Shown here piece after piece: positions 22,084 through 30,124 of a DNA stretch of 38,998 nucleotides (within the stretch, counting starts at the first letter, position 1; every line of letters begins with the position of its first letter). The stretch is from JAGOTP01 sp964600845 (lineage in GTDB: Bacteria > Patescibacteriota > Patescibacteriia > 2-12-FULL-60-25): NCBI GenBank assembly GCA_964600845.1, contig CAZRJW010000010.1:1-38998 (forward strand), written 5' to 3'. The position numbers and the translations under genes were made by a program. Under the pieces are notes generated by a model. It had not been told where the DNA came from. It did not search any database and saw only the letters and a list, made by a program, of their open reading frames with translations.

Positions 22084-22278
22084 TTAAGCGTGAGGGATCA
22101 GTGCTTTGATGTTGCGAGAGTAGGTTGGGTTGACCTGGAGGTCACGGCGCTTGCTGACCGTTGTGCGTGAGCTTTCACGGCTGTTGAAGTGGCCTTGACC
22201 ATTCTTGCGCTTGATCACCTTGCCGTTCTTCGTAACACGTACCCGCTTGGTAACGGACTTCTTTGTCTTGAGTTTCAT
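22084..22278 (-). CDS. rpmI: 50S ribosomal protein L35
   Basis: 64 aa, MKLKTKKSVTKRVRVTKNGKVIKRKNGQGHFN..., the standard basic L35 with the KNG...GH signature. It stands between infC and rplT as in most bacteria. Confidence 0.96.
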   Translation of the reverse strand: MKLKTKKSVTKRVRVTKNGKVIKRKNGQGHFNSRESSRTTVSKRRDLQVNPTYSRNIKALIPHA

Positions 22279-22305
22279 AGAGGGGGAATAAGTAAGTCTG
22301 AGAGG

Positions 22306-22866
22306 TTAGGATTTGCGGGCGATCGTGGTGGAGACGTTTCCGCCGTTACGAGCAACGGGTTGTTCGACAACGATCGGATAGGTCTTACTGAGCGCGGTGA
22401 TAAAGTCTTGAATGCGGCTACTCGCGATATCTCCATGTTCTTTTTCACGTCCGCGCAGGTTGATCTCGATCTTGAGCTTTTGGCCATCCGACAAGAAGTC
22501 TTCGGCCTGTTTGCGACGGATCTCGATGTCGTGCTCACCCATTTTGACCGAGAGGCGAATGCCTTTGACCTCGACCTTCTTGGCGTGCGCTTTCTGCTGA
22601 CGAATCTCTTTCTCCTTCTGATACTTGAACTGTCCGAAGTTCAGGAAGCGGCAGACAGGAGGTTCCGCTTTTGGCGAAACTTCCACCAGGTCGAATCCGC
22701 GTTCCAAGGCGAGAGCCATGGCAGCCGGTGTCGGCATCGCGCCGAGCGAGACGCCTTCTTCATCGATGATGAAGACTTCTGGCGCAAGAATCGCTTCGTT
22801 CGATTTGAACAGAACGAGCTCTTCCTTTTTTTGATACCCGCCGCGACGGCGGTGATGGATGCGCAT
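22306..22866 (-). CDS. infC: Translation initiation factor IF-3
   Basis: 186 aa. The N-terminal domain holds VFIIDEEGVSLGAMPTPAAMALALERGFDLVEVSPKAEPPVCRFLNFGQFKYQKEKE and the C-terminal domain KGIRLSVKMGEHDIEIRRKQAEDFL. It binds the 30S subunit and checks initiator tRNA pairing. The start is an ordinary ATG (22866), not the rare AUU used for feedback control in many bacteria. It lies 84 bp downstream of ssrA on the same strand. Confidence 0.97.
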   Translation of the reverse strand: MRIHHRRRGGYQKKEELVLFKSNEAILAPEVFIIDEEGVSLGAMPTPAAMALALERGFDLVEVSPKAEPPVCRFLNFGQFKYQKEKEIRQQKAHAKKVEVKGIRLSVKMGEHDIEIRRKQAEDFLSDGQKLKIEINLRGREKEHGDIASSRIQDFITALSKTYPIVVEQPVARNGGNVSTTIARKS

Positions 22867-22950
22867 TGGAGAAGAATCCTGATGGAGTGAAAAGAATGAA
22901 TGGGGCCACAGCGTGAGCGTCCGAGCTTACCGGTCTCAGAATCTCACGAA

Positions 22951-23370
22951 TGGTGGAGATGGGGGGAATCGCACCCCCGTCCGAACTCGTTCTTGAGGAC
23001 AATCGTCCACAAGCTTGGTTTGCCAATGTGCGTCAGGCGACGCGGTCAACCGAGAGAAAAGAGGCAAACATCTGTCTCTTGGTTCAAGCGCCTTTGATTT
23101 CGAGGGTGTTCGGCGCGGACACGCTCTAAGTTCTCACGTGTGACAGTTGGACTCCCCAGGGAGAACATCCAAGGAGGAACCGGCTCAGCCAGTCGCTTAC
23201 GCGAGGGCTGGAGCGAAGGTTGGCATCGTTACCAAAGAGGCAACGAACGCACGGGCCTTCGTGACAATGCTGTTGGCAGTTGTCGTTTGTACCCACGGAT
23301 TTACGAGCTGCGGGTACCCGCTCGGCCTGCTGTCGACAAGAAGCGAATCCGTCAAAGCTTGGTCATCCCC
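22951..23370 (-). ncRNA. ssrA: tmRNA with unusually long tag
   Basis: One-piece transfer-messenger RNA, ~420 nt. The 5' GGGGATG (from 23370) pairs with 3' CATCTCC before ACCA (22951). The T-arm is GGGGGTGCGATTCCCCC. The tag frame that ends at TAA gives ...TFAPALA, a good degradation end. If the resume codon is the GCC of GCCAACAGC the tag starts ANSIVTK and is 26 residues; typical tags are 8-15 (up to ~35 known). The exact resume codon is an inference. It directly follows smpB (14 bp gap). Confidence 0.93.
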
Positions 23371-23384
23371 ATAGAATATGGGGG

Positions 23385-23834
23385 TTATTCGTCCTCGCCA
23401 CGCATGACGCGACGAGTCGAACGGTCCAAATCACGCGCTTTCAGTGTTTCCCGCTTATCGTAGGCTTTTTTCCCACGACAGAGACCAAAGGAAAGCTTCA
23501 CGCGATGGCCACGAGGATACAGAGCAAAAGGCACAAGTGTCAAGCCTTTTTCCTGAGTTTTCCCCGCTAAATGAGCGATTTCTTGGCGCTTCAAGAGAAT
23601 CTTACGGGTTTGGGTTGGGTCATACCCCTCAATCTTTCCGGCTTTGGAGTAGGCGGAGATATGGCATCCAAGGAGCCAAACTTCGCTTCCGCGGATCACT
23701 AAATAGGCTCCTTGGAGCTTGGCGCCCCCCTCGCGCACGCTTTTGGTTTCTTGGCCGGTGAGCACAATTCCTCCGTCAAACGTTTCGAGGGCGAAGTAGT
23801 CGTGGCGGGCTTTTTTGTTCTCGGCGTACATCAT
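23385..23834 (-). CDS. smpB: SsrA-binding protein SmpB
   Basis: 149 aa. The OB-fold core shows NKKARHDYFALETFDGGIVLTGQETKSVREGGAKLQGAYL, then GCHISAYSKAGKIEGYDPTQTRKILLKRQEI. The C-terminal tail GKKAYDKRETLKARDLDRSTRR inserts in the decoding centre. It delivers tmRNA to stalled ribosomes. Encoded immediately upstream of ssrA on the same strand, so probably co-transcribed. Divergent from the transporter gene with only 22 bp between start codons. Confidence 0.97.
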   Translation of the reverse strand: MMYAENKKARHDYFALETFDGGIVLTGQETKSVREGGAKLQGAYLVIRGSEVWLLGCHISAYSKAGKIEGYDPTQTRKILLKRQEIAHLAGKTQEKGLTLVPFALYPRGHRVKLSFGLCRGKKAYDKRETLKARDLDRSTRRVMRGEDE

Positions 23835-23844
23835 GGCGCTATGT

Positions 23845-23850
23845 TACACT
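23845..23850 (+). promoter_or_regulatory. -10 box of the AI-2E-family gene (leaderless)
   Basis: TACACT ends 6 bp before ATG 23857, so transcription would begin at or very near the start codon. No matching -35 box was seen. Confidence 0.5.
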
Positions 23851-23856
23851 ACCCCC

Positions 23857-24918
23857 ATGTCAACACAATCACCGCACGTGATCTCGATCACGACCGGGAC
23901 TATTTTAAAAACGATTGGAATTCTTCTCGCTCTGGGCGCGCTCTGGGTGATTAAGGATATTATCTTGCTCCTGTTCGTCGCCCTTCTGCTTGCGGGGGTG
24001 ATGTACCCCTTCGTGACCTGGATGGCAGCGCATCGGATTCCTAAGGGCGTTTCGGTACTTCTCTTCTATTTTCTCTTGTTGGGCTTTTTGACCGCTTCGT
24101 TTGTCCTCTTGATTCCAGCGGTGGCGCGTGAACTGGGGATGCTTGCCGGTACCTACTCGCAGTCCTTTGAGTGGCTCGTGGGGGTGCGTGAGGGGTTCCA
24201 AGGCATTTCGGATAAATATCCGTTGGTGCACAATCTACAGACGAGTATTGGAGGTCTTCAGCAGTATTTGGGGCAAAGCGTCCAAGATGTCCTCGGATAT
24301 CTCACGACGCTCTTTGGGGGACTGGCAGGGCTCGTGGTTGTGCTCGTGCTTGCCTTCTACCTCATTGTCGAAGAGTCTGCGGTGAAGACGTTATTCCGCA
24401 ACCTTATTCCCACGGCGCATCAAGAAATGGTCTCTGATGTGATTTGGCGGGTGATTAATCGACTGGGTGATTGGTTGCGGGGCCAATTGATTTTGGCGCT
24501 TGTCATTGGGGTGCTCTATTTTATCGCGTTTGTGATCATTGGTGTACCGTATCCGATCTTGCTCGCGCTCTTCGGTGGGCTGCTCGAATTCATCCCGTAC
24601 GTGGGTCCCTTCTTGGCGGCTGTTCCGGCGCTCATTTTGGCTGCTTCCGTGTCACCGTTCGTGCTCGTGCTTACCTTGATTGCGATCGTTGTCATTCAGC
24701 AATTGGAAAACAATCTGATTGTTCCAAAGATCATGCAGCGTACGGTTGGCCTCAATCCAATTATCAGTATTTTGGCGGTGATGACGGGGGCGCAGACGTT
24801 TGGAATTGTGGGAGCCTTATTTTCCATCCCGGTTGCAACGGCGACGTCGGTCGTGATCTCAGAGTTCTTGCGTCGTCGTAACCTTTTATCCACGGAGATC
24901 GATTCCTTAAACACGTAG
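23857..24918 (+). CDS. AI-2E family transporter / PerM-like membrane protein
   Basis: 353 aa with about eight transmembrane helices in the family's arrangement: an N-terminal group (TIGILLALGALWVIKDIILLLFVALLLAGVMYPFV), a long soluble middle stretch (~105-165), and a conserved C-terminal block with GVPYPILLALFGGLLEFIPYVGPFLAAVPALILA and ENNLIVPKIMQRTVGLNPIISILAV. Members are linked to autoinducer-2 export or Na+/H+ antiport; substrate not predictable. ATG 23857 is preferred over an upstream start because it sits just after a TACACT box. First of three closely spaced genes. Confidence 0.9.
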   Translation: MSTQSPHVISITTGTILKTIGILLALGALWVIKDIILLLFVALLLAGVMYPFVTWMAAHRIPKGVSVLLFYFLLLGFLTASFVLLIPAVARELGMLAGTYSQSFEWLVGVREGFQGISDKYPLVHNLQTSIGGLQQYLGQSVQDVLGYLTTLFGGLAGLVVVLVLAFYLIVEESAVKTLFRNLIPTAHQEMVSDVIWRVINRLGDWLRGQLILALVIGVLYFIAFVIIGVPYPILLALFGGLLEFIPYVGPFLAAVPALILAASVSPFVLVLTLIAIVVIQQLENNLIVPKIMQRTVGLNPIISILAVMTGAQTFGIVGALFSIPVATATSVVISEFLRRRNLLSTEIDSLNT

Positions 24919-24923
24919 CTACT

Positions 24924-25370
24924 ATGGTGAACTTGTCCTTTGTGCGAAACCGCTTTGGGTTCCTGATGGTGGGACTAGTATTGATCGTCTGCGCGATTCT
25001 ATTGATTCGCCAGAAGTTTTTCGCGCCAAGTGGCGAGGCGTCGCTCACTCCCGTCGAACCGATTGCAACGATTCCACTTCCACCAGCTGATCCCGCTGAA
25101 CTCCGAGGAGAGTGGGAACGTTGGGTGAATGGTGTGCTAGAAGATTACGATAAAACAGGGGATGCACGCAGTGCCAAAGAGCGGTTACTGCTCGTTCGCG
25201 TTCCTGCGGTGGGACGAGACGCACACCTAGCGCTGTATATCGCTTTTAATGCTTTGAGTGAAAGTCGTCCTGAGGCAAAAACAAAATTAATAGGAGCTCG
25301 AACGCTCTTTCAGAGCCTAGCGACGCAACCCGTTTCTTCGACGGCTTCAAGCACCACGAGCACGCGTTAG
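24924..25370 (+). CDS. Membrane-anchored hypothetical protein
   Basis: 148 aa. One N-terminal transmembrane helix (FGFLMVGLVLIVCAILLI), a Pro-rich linker, then an outside helical domain (~55-130: ELRGEWERWVNGVLEDYDKTGDARSAKERLLLVRVPAVGRDAHLALYIAFNAL) and a Ser/Thr-rich tail. No family recognised. It starts 5 bp after the transporter stop and the next gene starts 5 bp after it, so all three should be one operon. Confidence 0.75.
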   Translation: MVNLSFVRNRFGFLMVGLVLIVCAILLIRQKFFAPSGEASLTPVEPIATIPLPPADPAELRGEWERWVNGVLEDYDKTGDARSAKERLLLVRVPAVGRDAHLALYIAFNALSESRPEAKTKLIGARTLFQSLATQPVSSTASSTTSTR

Positions 25371-25375
25371 CGCCT

Positions 25376-26140
25376 ATGTTTTTCCTGCTCCTCCGATTGC
25401 TGCCCTGGCTCTCTGGGATTGGGATGGCCTTTGCGTTGTGGTTGCAGTGGCGTGAACCGCTGTATTACCCAGTACCCCTGCTCGGAGGGGTGGGGTTGTT
25501 CTTACTGTCTTCTTTTTTGTTGCTCTGGCGTCGGATTTCGGTGTCGGGATTCTTTGAGCGTATTATCCCTCCATTAACGCTCTTGTTTGCGATCGGCCTC
25601 GCGTTTCTCATGATTGAGGACCCGCTCCAACAGATCTTTTTTTCGTGTGTAGCCGTTCTCACGGTGACGATCTCACTGGAAATGATGTTTTATTTCTTAT
25701 TTGATCCAAAGCGCTATCCGGTGAATGCGCTCTCGCATATGGCGTTGGCGAGCGTTCCGCTCACGGCCTACGCTCTGGTGGCGGGCTTATCGGGACTAAA
25801 CATCTTTGTGAACACCCCGAGCTGGATTCCCTGTCTGCTGCTTGGAGTCTATGGCCTGGCTGCCTATTGGACGACAGAGCATCCCGTTGCTGATGCGGCG
25901 AGTCGCCATCGCTGGCGCATCTTGGGGGTGGTGATTGGGTTGCAAGTAGCTCTCTTTTGTCTGTTGCTTCCACTCGAAGTCTGGACGCAGGGGGTGCTCG
26001 CTGCCTTTCTCTTTTCTGTCCCCTTACGTATTCGACGCTACGCCTTTCCGCCCGCTCCTCCAACCCGCACGGTTGTCTTTGAGACAATCTGCGCTATTCT
26101 CTTTTTTGGAACGCTCCTACTGACAGCTCGCTGGGCCTAG
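25376..26140 (+). CDS. Polytopic hypothetical membrane protein
   Basis: 254 aa with eight to nine hydrophobic helices and short loops, e.g. LLPWLSGIGMAFALWLQW, LLGGVGLFLLSSFLLLW, IFFSCVAVLTVTISLEMMF and VVFETICAILFFGTLLLTA. No signature motif seen; no pump or enzyme family recognised. It is the third gene after the AI-2E-family transporter. A CTGACA-17-TACACT promoter for the next gene lies in its last codons. Confidence 0.75.
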   Translation: MFFLLLRLLPWLSGIGMAFALWLQWREPLYYPVPLLGGVGLFLLSSFLLLWRRISVSGFFERIIPPLTLLFAIGLAFLMIEDPLQQIFFSCVAVLTVTISLEMMFYFLFDPKRYPVNALSHMALASVPLTAYALVAGLSGLNIFVNTPSWIPCLLLGVYGLAAYWTTEHPVADAASRHRWRILGVVIGLQVALFCLLLPLEVWTQGVLAAFLFSVPLRIRRYAFPPAPPTRTVVFETICAILFFGTLLLTARWA

Positions 26141-26148
26141 GTTACACT
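26120..26148 (+). promoter_or_regulatory. Promoter of the HtrA-like gene (leaderless)
   Basis: CTGACA (26120-26125), 17 bp, TACACT (26143-26148). ATG 26156 lies 7 bp after the -10 box, so the mRNA would start at the start codon. Confidence 0.6.
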
Positions 26149-26155
26149 AACGCCA

Positions 26156-27325
26156 ATGTCCTCTATGCTCAGTCCCAAACCCTTTTTTACCGTACCCCAG
26201 CTTGGCTATTGGCTGTTGGTGGTTTTGCTTGGAGGTCTCGCCGGAGGAATCGCGGGCTATGTGAGCGCGCAAACTGTTGCAGGTGGTTTAGATTCACGTC
26301 TGTCTCAGCTCTGGTCACGGGTCTCGGCGCCCGTCGCTACTACAACCACGACATCGAATACGGGTGAAACAAGACAAATCGTTCCGCTAGAGGCCGCACG
26401 CCGACCCGTCTATCCAAGTGCTTTTAGCAATCGTTCAGCTTCTCCGATGTTGCCGCTTATCCGTAAAGCAGGGCTAAAACTAACGGAGCCAACCACGCTT
26501 CCCGCGGAACGTATCCAAGGCTACGGTGTTTCGTTGACTTCTGATGGTTGGATTGTGATGCCGTCGGCCGCTCTCACGGGTCTACTCGCGGACTACGGTA
26601 TCGTCTGGCGTTCTCGCGTCTATCCGATCACTCAGGCGGTGCGTGATCGGATGAGCGGGTTAGTCTTCGCAAAAATTGAAGCGACGAACCTTCCTGTAAC
26701 GGCATTTGTGTCACCGCTCGACGTGGTGCCAGGACTCGGAGTGTGGGTTGAAACCGAGCCGCGACAGCTTCGCTCGGAAACAATCACGGCTACCGATGCT
26801 CGCGCCTCCCGTGATGCAACAGTAAGTGAGCAATTGAATCGTCGTTTCCAGATCTCATTCCATGAGACAACGATCCGTCCAGGAACGCCGGTCTGGAGTG
26901 AAGGTGGGGGATTGGTGGGCCTCATTCTTGCTTCAGATCAAGCAGGGACGCGCGTGATCCCAACAACGGCGATCTCGTCTTCCTTGTCTCAGGTGCTAGC
27001 GGCACGTTCACTGCAGCGCGCAACGTTGGGCTTACGTGTTCAAGATCTTTCATCGCTTATTTCAGAAGGAGCTCGTCCTGAATGGCCAGAACAGGGGATT
27101 CTCATCCGTCAGGTGATTTCAACGAGCACAGCCAAATTCCTCCAAGAAGGTGATGTGATCGAGCGTATCGATCGCGATAGCTTTGATGGCATTGTGGATC
27201 TCGGCGAGCGGTTGCTCGACTATCGTCCCGGAACGGTCATCACGCTTCAAGGTATTCGCAAAGGAAAAGCCTTCCAAGTGGATATTCCGCTCCAAGCTAC
27301 GACCACCGGTGAGATGCTAAAATAG
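26156..27325 (+). CDS. HtrA-like protein, protease domain degenerate, with PDZ domain
   Basis: 389 aa: one N-terminal transmembrane helix (LGYWLLVVLLGGLAGGIAGYV), a Thr/Ser-rich linker, a trypsin-fold domain (~115-285) and a C-terminal PDZ domain (GILIRQVISTSTAKFLQEGDVIERIDRDSFDGIVDL). The domain order is that of DegP/HtrA. The catalytic positions seem lost: GYGVSLTSDGWIVMPSAAL has Ala where the His should be, and the GNSGGP loop reads VWSEGGGLVGL without Ser. It is therefore probably a non-proteolytic binding or scaffold protein at the outer face of the membrane. Confidence 0.8.
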   Translation: MSSMLSPKPFFTVPQLGYWLLVVLLGGLAGGIAGYVSAQTVAGGLDSRLSQLWSRVSAPVATTTTTSNTGETRQIVPLEAARRPVYPSAFSNRSASPMLPLIRKAGLKLTEPTTLPAERIQGYGVSLTSDGWIVMPSAALTGLLADYGIVWRSRVYPITQAVRDRMSGLVFAKIEATNLPVTAFVSPLDVVPGLGVWVETEPRQLRSETITATDARASRDATVSEQLNRRFQISFHETTIRPGTPVWSEGGGLVGLILASDQAGTRVIPTTAISSSLSQVLAARSLQRATLGLRVQDLSSLISEGARPEWPEQGILIRQVISTSTAKFLQEGDVIERIDRDSFDGIVDLGERLLDYRPGTVITLQGIRKGKAFQVDIPLQATTTGEMLK

Positions 27326-27335
27326 CGAAGAGTGG

Positions 27336-27341
27336 TATACT
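27336..27341 (+). promoter_or_regulatory. -10 box of the Wzz-like gene
   Basis: TATACT, 10 bp before ATG 27352. No convincing -35 and no Shine-Dalgarno sequence. Confidence 0.45.
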
Positions 27342-27351
27342 CCTCCCTAGT

Positions 27352-27972
27352 ATGTCTTCCGTTCTTTCCGTCAATCAGTTCGTTCGCGCATGGCGCACGC
27401 TCCTCGTTACGAGCGTCTTAGGCGCTGTGTTCGCGCTCGTGCTCTCGCTCGTTCAGCCGTTGCAATATGCTTCGACGGTACGTTTATTGATTACGCAAAC
27501 CACTTCGAGTGCGGTTGATCCTTATAGCGCGTTGAAATTCACGGAACGCATCGCCGGTAGTTTGTCTGAACTTTTGTACTCGTCGACCTTCGCGAATAAT
27601 ATTTTGCAGAGCGCCAAGGATCTCGAACCGGGCTATTTCCCTCAAGACGAATATACGAAGCGTAAGCTCTGGCAGAAAACGGTCGAGGCGGGTGTTTCTC
27701 CTGGAACAGGGATTTTAACCGTCAGCGCCTACCACCCTCGTCGTGACCAGGCGAAGATCTTGGTTGAGGCCGCTTCTCGAGAATTAACCGTTCAAGCTCC
27801 TAACTACTTTGGAGCGAATGTGCGTGTCCAGATTATCGACTCTCCCCTTGACTCCCGCTGGTACGCCAGGCCAAATATCCCTAAAAATGCGATCTTAGGC
27901 TTCGGGATCGGACTTTTCCTCGGTATTGTATGGCTTTTGACGGGTTCTCGACGTTTGTCTAGCCGCGCTTAA
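27352..27972 (+). CDS. Wzz/chain-length-determinant-like membrane protein
   Basis: 206 aa. Two transmembrane helices flank an outside domain: TLLVTSVLGAVFALVLSLV near the N-terminus and NAILGFGIGLFLGIVWLLTG near the C-terminus, the latter preceded by Pro residues (YARPNIPKNA) as in Wzz/Etk proteins. YASTVRLLITQ after TM1 also fits. Such proteins set polysaccharide chain length or act as polymerase co-polymerases. It is shorter than classic Wzz and no kinase domain is attached. Last native gene before the large high-GC island. Confidence 0.75.
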   Translation: MSSVLSVNQFVRAWRTLLVTSVLGAVFALVLSLVQPLQYASTVRLLITQTTSSAVDPYSALKFTERIAGSLSELLYSSTFANNILQSAKDLEPGYFPQDEYTKRKLWQKTVEAGVSPGTGILTVSAYHPRRDQAKILVEAASRELTVQAPNYFGANVRVQIIDSPLDSRWYARPNIPKNAILGFGIGLFLGIVWLLTGSRRLSSRA

Positions 27973-28069
27973 CAGATTTTTCACAAATAAAAGGTCAATT
28001 TTTCCCTTAGTTTAGGGCAAAATATTGAAATACAAGCAAAAACTGCTTAGTAAACATGTACAAGGTTCC

Positions 28070-28098
28070 TTGACATGTTTTCTGTATTATGTTATAGT
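28070..28098 (+). promoter_or_regulatory. Promoter of the large high-GC island
   Basis: TTGACA (28070-28075), 17 bp spacer, TATAGT (28093-28098), near-consensus. It lies in AT-rich DNA right at the junction where GC content climbs. Confidence 0.8.
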
Positions 28099-28437
28099 AA
28101 CCCGTCAAGTTGACAGCAGCCATCGACAACCAAGACCTTCTCCGACGCTGTGGCCGTTTCACTGTCGAGAGTGCGTTAGACAGCTTCCTCCTCTGTCTAG
28201 CCTCACTCCGGTGGGACGACCCGAACGCCGGCAGACTACACGTAGCCAGCGTCTCGAGCTCTTTCGACAATTCACCTCCTAGAAGACAAAGCTTCCAAGC
28301 TGAGTCTTAAAGAAGAGAAGAGTCGGATAGAGCTCGGTTTCGCTGGTGTCTCTGCCTCTGCAGAGTACCCGGCCCCGGAAGCGCAGTGCGCATCTGGGGT
28401 CATCGAGTTCCATCACCCAGAAGAGAAGAGGTCCATC
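28099..28437 (+). other. Long untranslated leader of the OMP-like gene
   Basis: About 330 bp between promoter and start codon. No convincing gene: the one open frame beginning TTG at 28110 (66 codons) has no ribosome site or recognisable product. It contains CACCTCCT (28273-28280), identical to the anti-Shine-Dalgarno core of 16S rRNA, as part of a 13-base match in inverted orientation to 29711-29723. A structured or regulatory leader is possible. Confidence 0.5.
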
Positions 28438-29655
28438 ATGACGTTCCCCAAGGTTCTCGGTTCCGTTGTGTCCTTCCTCGTGACCATGTTGGTCGCGAGC
28501 GCCGCCAGCGCGCAGCTGGTTCCGGACTTCGACCGCTGCAACGCGGCGAACCCCGGCCGCTACCGCAACCAGCGCCTCCCGGCCATGGCCAACGCGCCGC
28601 TCGCCCCGTTGGGCGCCGCGGTCGACCAGGCCGGCTGCGACGCCGCGTACGAGCGGATCAGCGTCTGCGGCCCCCCGGTCGTGACGCCCGGTCCGAACGC
28701 CAACCAGGTGACGGTCACGTGCGGGAGCAACCCCCGCCCGGCCAACACCCGGCCCCGCGTGCACAACCGCACCATCATCGTCTGCCGCGAAGACATGGGT
28801 CTCCGCGACACCGAGAACGGATGCGAGCTCCAGCCGGGGCTCCCGAGCGGCTACAACTACGCGATCGCGCGGCTCAGTGTCGCGCGAGCCAGCGGAGAGC
28901 TCACCGAGCGGCTGCGGGTCGCCCCGCACACCTATCAGGAGACCTTCGGCGGTGTGGCCTGGCCCAACGGTCAGCCGCGCCCCCAGGACCTGATGATCGT
29001 GCGTATGCTGGGGGCGGTCGCTACCGCCCACGAGCAGCTCGCGGCCCAGGTCAGGCAGAACGCGAACGACATTCGCGGCCTCCGCGACGACCTGGGCAGG
29101 GTCCAGGGGCAGGTCGGCCAGAACACGAACGACATCCGCCGGCTCGAGCAGCGCCCCGCGCCCATCGCCGCCACGCGCGTCGGCCTCGGCCTCGGAGGCT
29201 TCTACCTCCACATGCCGGGCGCTTCGGACACGGGTGGCTTCGGCCTCTCGGTGTCGGTGCTCCAGCACCCCGCCAACTGGACGGTGGGCTTCCTCGGGCG
29301 GGTCAACCTCGGGCTCGGCTTCCAGCCGCTCGTCCCGGGGTCCAGCCCGCTCTGGTCGCTCGCCGGCTCCGCCCAGGTGCACATCGGCCGCGACGTCGTC
29401 GCCCTGAACGTGGGCCTCGCCGCCGCGACCCTGTCGCGCTTCGGCTCGGCGGCGCGGGGTGAGGTGACGGGCGGAACCGCCTGGTGGATCGCTCTCGCCG
29501 TGGGTCCCGAGTTCAACTGGGATCACTTCACGGTGGGAGTCGACTTCCTCTTCGGCGGCGGCCAGACCGTCGGACTGGTGGGCAACACTTCGGTGAACCC
29601 CAGCAGCTTCCCGGCGGTCGGCGGCCTCTTCCGCGCGGAGTACCGCTTCTTCTGA
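28438..29655 (+). CDS. Outer-membrane beta-barrel-like protein in a high-GC island
   Basis: 405 aa. A signal peptide (VLGSVVSFLVTMLVASAASAQ) has a cleavage site after ASA. A Cys-containing N-terminal domain and a short coiled coil (~200-240, VRQNANDIRGLRDDLGRVQGQV with NxNDIR repeats) follow. The C-terminal ~160 residues are alternating beta strands (VGLGLGGFYLHM, WTVGFLGRVNLGLGF, AQVHIGRDVVALNVGLAA) ending in EYRFF. A terminal aromatic Phe is the outer-membrane barrel signal recognised by Bam. Such a protein makes sense in a double-membraned bacterium and is out of place in a CPR genome, which is thought to lack an outer membrane. Very high GC. Confidence 0.8.
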   Translation: MTFPKVLGSVVSFLVTMLVASAASAQLVPDFDRCNAANPGRYRNQRLPAMANAPLAPLGAAVDQAGCDAAYERISVCGPPVVTPGPNANQVTVTCGSNPRPANTRPRVHNRTIIVCREDMGLRDTENGCELQPGLPSGYNYAIARLSVARASGELTERLRVAPHTYQETFGGVAWPNGQPRPQDLMIVRMLGAVATAHEQLAAQVRQNANDIRGLRDDLGRVQGQVGQNTNDIRRLEQRPAPIAATRVGLGLGGFYLHMPGASDTGGFGLSVSVLQHPANWTVGFLGRVNLGLGFQPLVPGSSPLWSLAGSAQVHIGRDVVALNVGLAAATLSRFGSAARGEVTGGTAWWIALAVGPEFNWDHFTVGVDFLFGGGQTVGLVGNTSVNPSSFPAVGGLFRAEYRFF

Positions 29656-30124
29656 CAATCGGCACCCGGCGCGCGGGTGACGAGTGTCACAACCACAACT
29701 CTTCAATCACCTAGGAGGTGAATGTCTCGCTCATTGTAGGGTGGCCTCATAAAAGGCCATACCTCTCGACCTTGGGGTGCACACGCACCGGACGCGATTA
29801 CCTTCGTGTTCACCCCTGTTCGAACTAGTCCATCATCTCGCATGGTGAACTGCTTCGAACCTTCCCGAAGTCGCCCTTTAGACAAGTGGGAAGAAAGGTT
29901 CACCGCGGTGCCTCACAGCATCGCCGCCTCCGAGCCTCCACCATAAGCCCGAGCTTTACCGCTTTAGGGCGACGCGCGAGCGTTAAACGCCTTGCAATCG
30001 TCATCGACCGGTTCTTACTCGTCGCTGACGGCCATCGCAAGGTGGCTGACTTCTTGGTTCTCCGAGTTCTAGTGTTTCGTAGGTCGGCCGCCAATGGCGC
30101 CGACCGGAAATGGAAAAGACCCAA
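29656..30124 (+). other. Intergenic leader inside the high-GC island
   Basis: About 470 bp without a convincing gene. It holds small hairpins (CACCCG/CGGGTG at ~29663; TGGCCT/AGGCCA at ~29743) and an 8-bp inverted match GTCGCCCT/AGGGCGAC (~29870/29967). A strong AGGAGGTG lies at 29713-29720, followed by a five-codon frame (MSRSL). No clear promoter, so the lipoprotein gene may be read from the 28070 promoter. Confidence 0.45.

Noticed and set aside
23140..23463. Several plus-strand open frames over the tmRNA
   Set aside because: They lie antisense to ssrA, whose acceptor and T-arm pairings are clear.
28110..28310. 66-codon gene with TTG start in the leader of the OMP-like gene
   Set aside because: No ribosome site, no recognisable product, and several overlapping frames of similar length exist; treated as leader.
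28279..29706. Long open frame (475 codons) on the minus strand
   Set aside because: It is the antisense shadow of the high-GC OMP-like gene; GC-rich DNA gives long spurious frames. Composition is R/G/E/H-rich and no domain is visible. The plus-strand frame has a signal peptide, ordered domains and a promoter.
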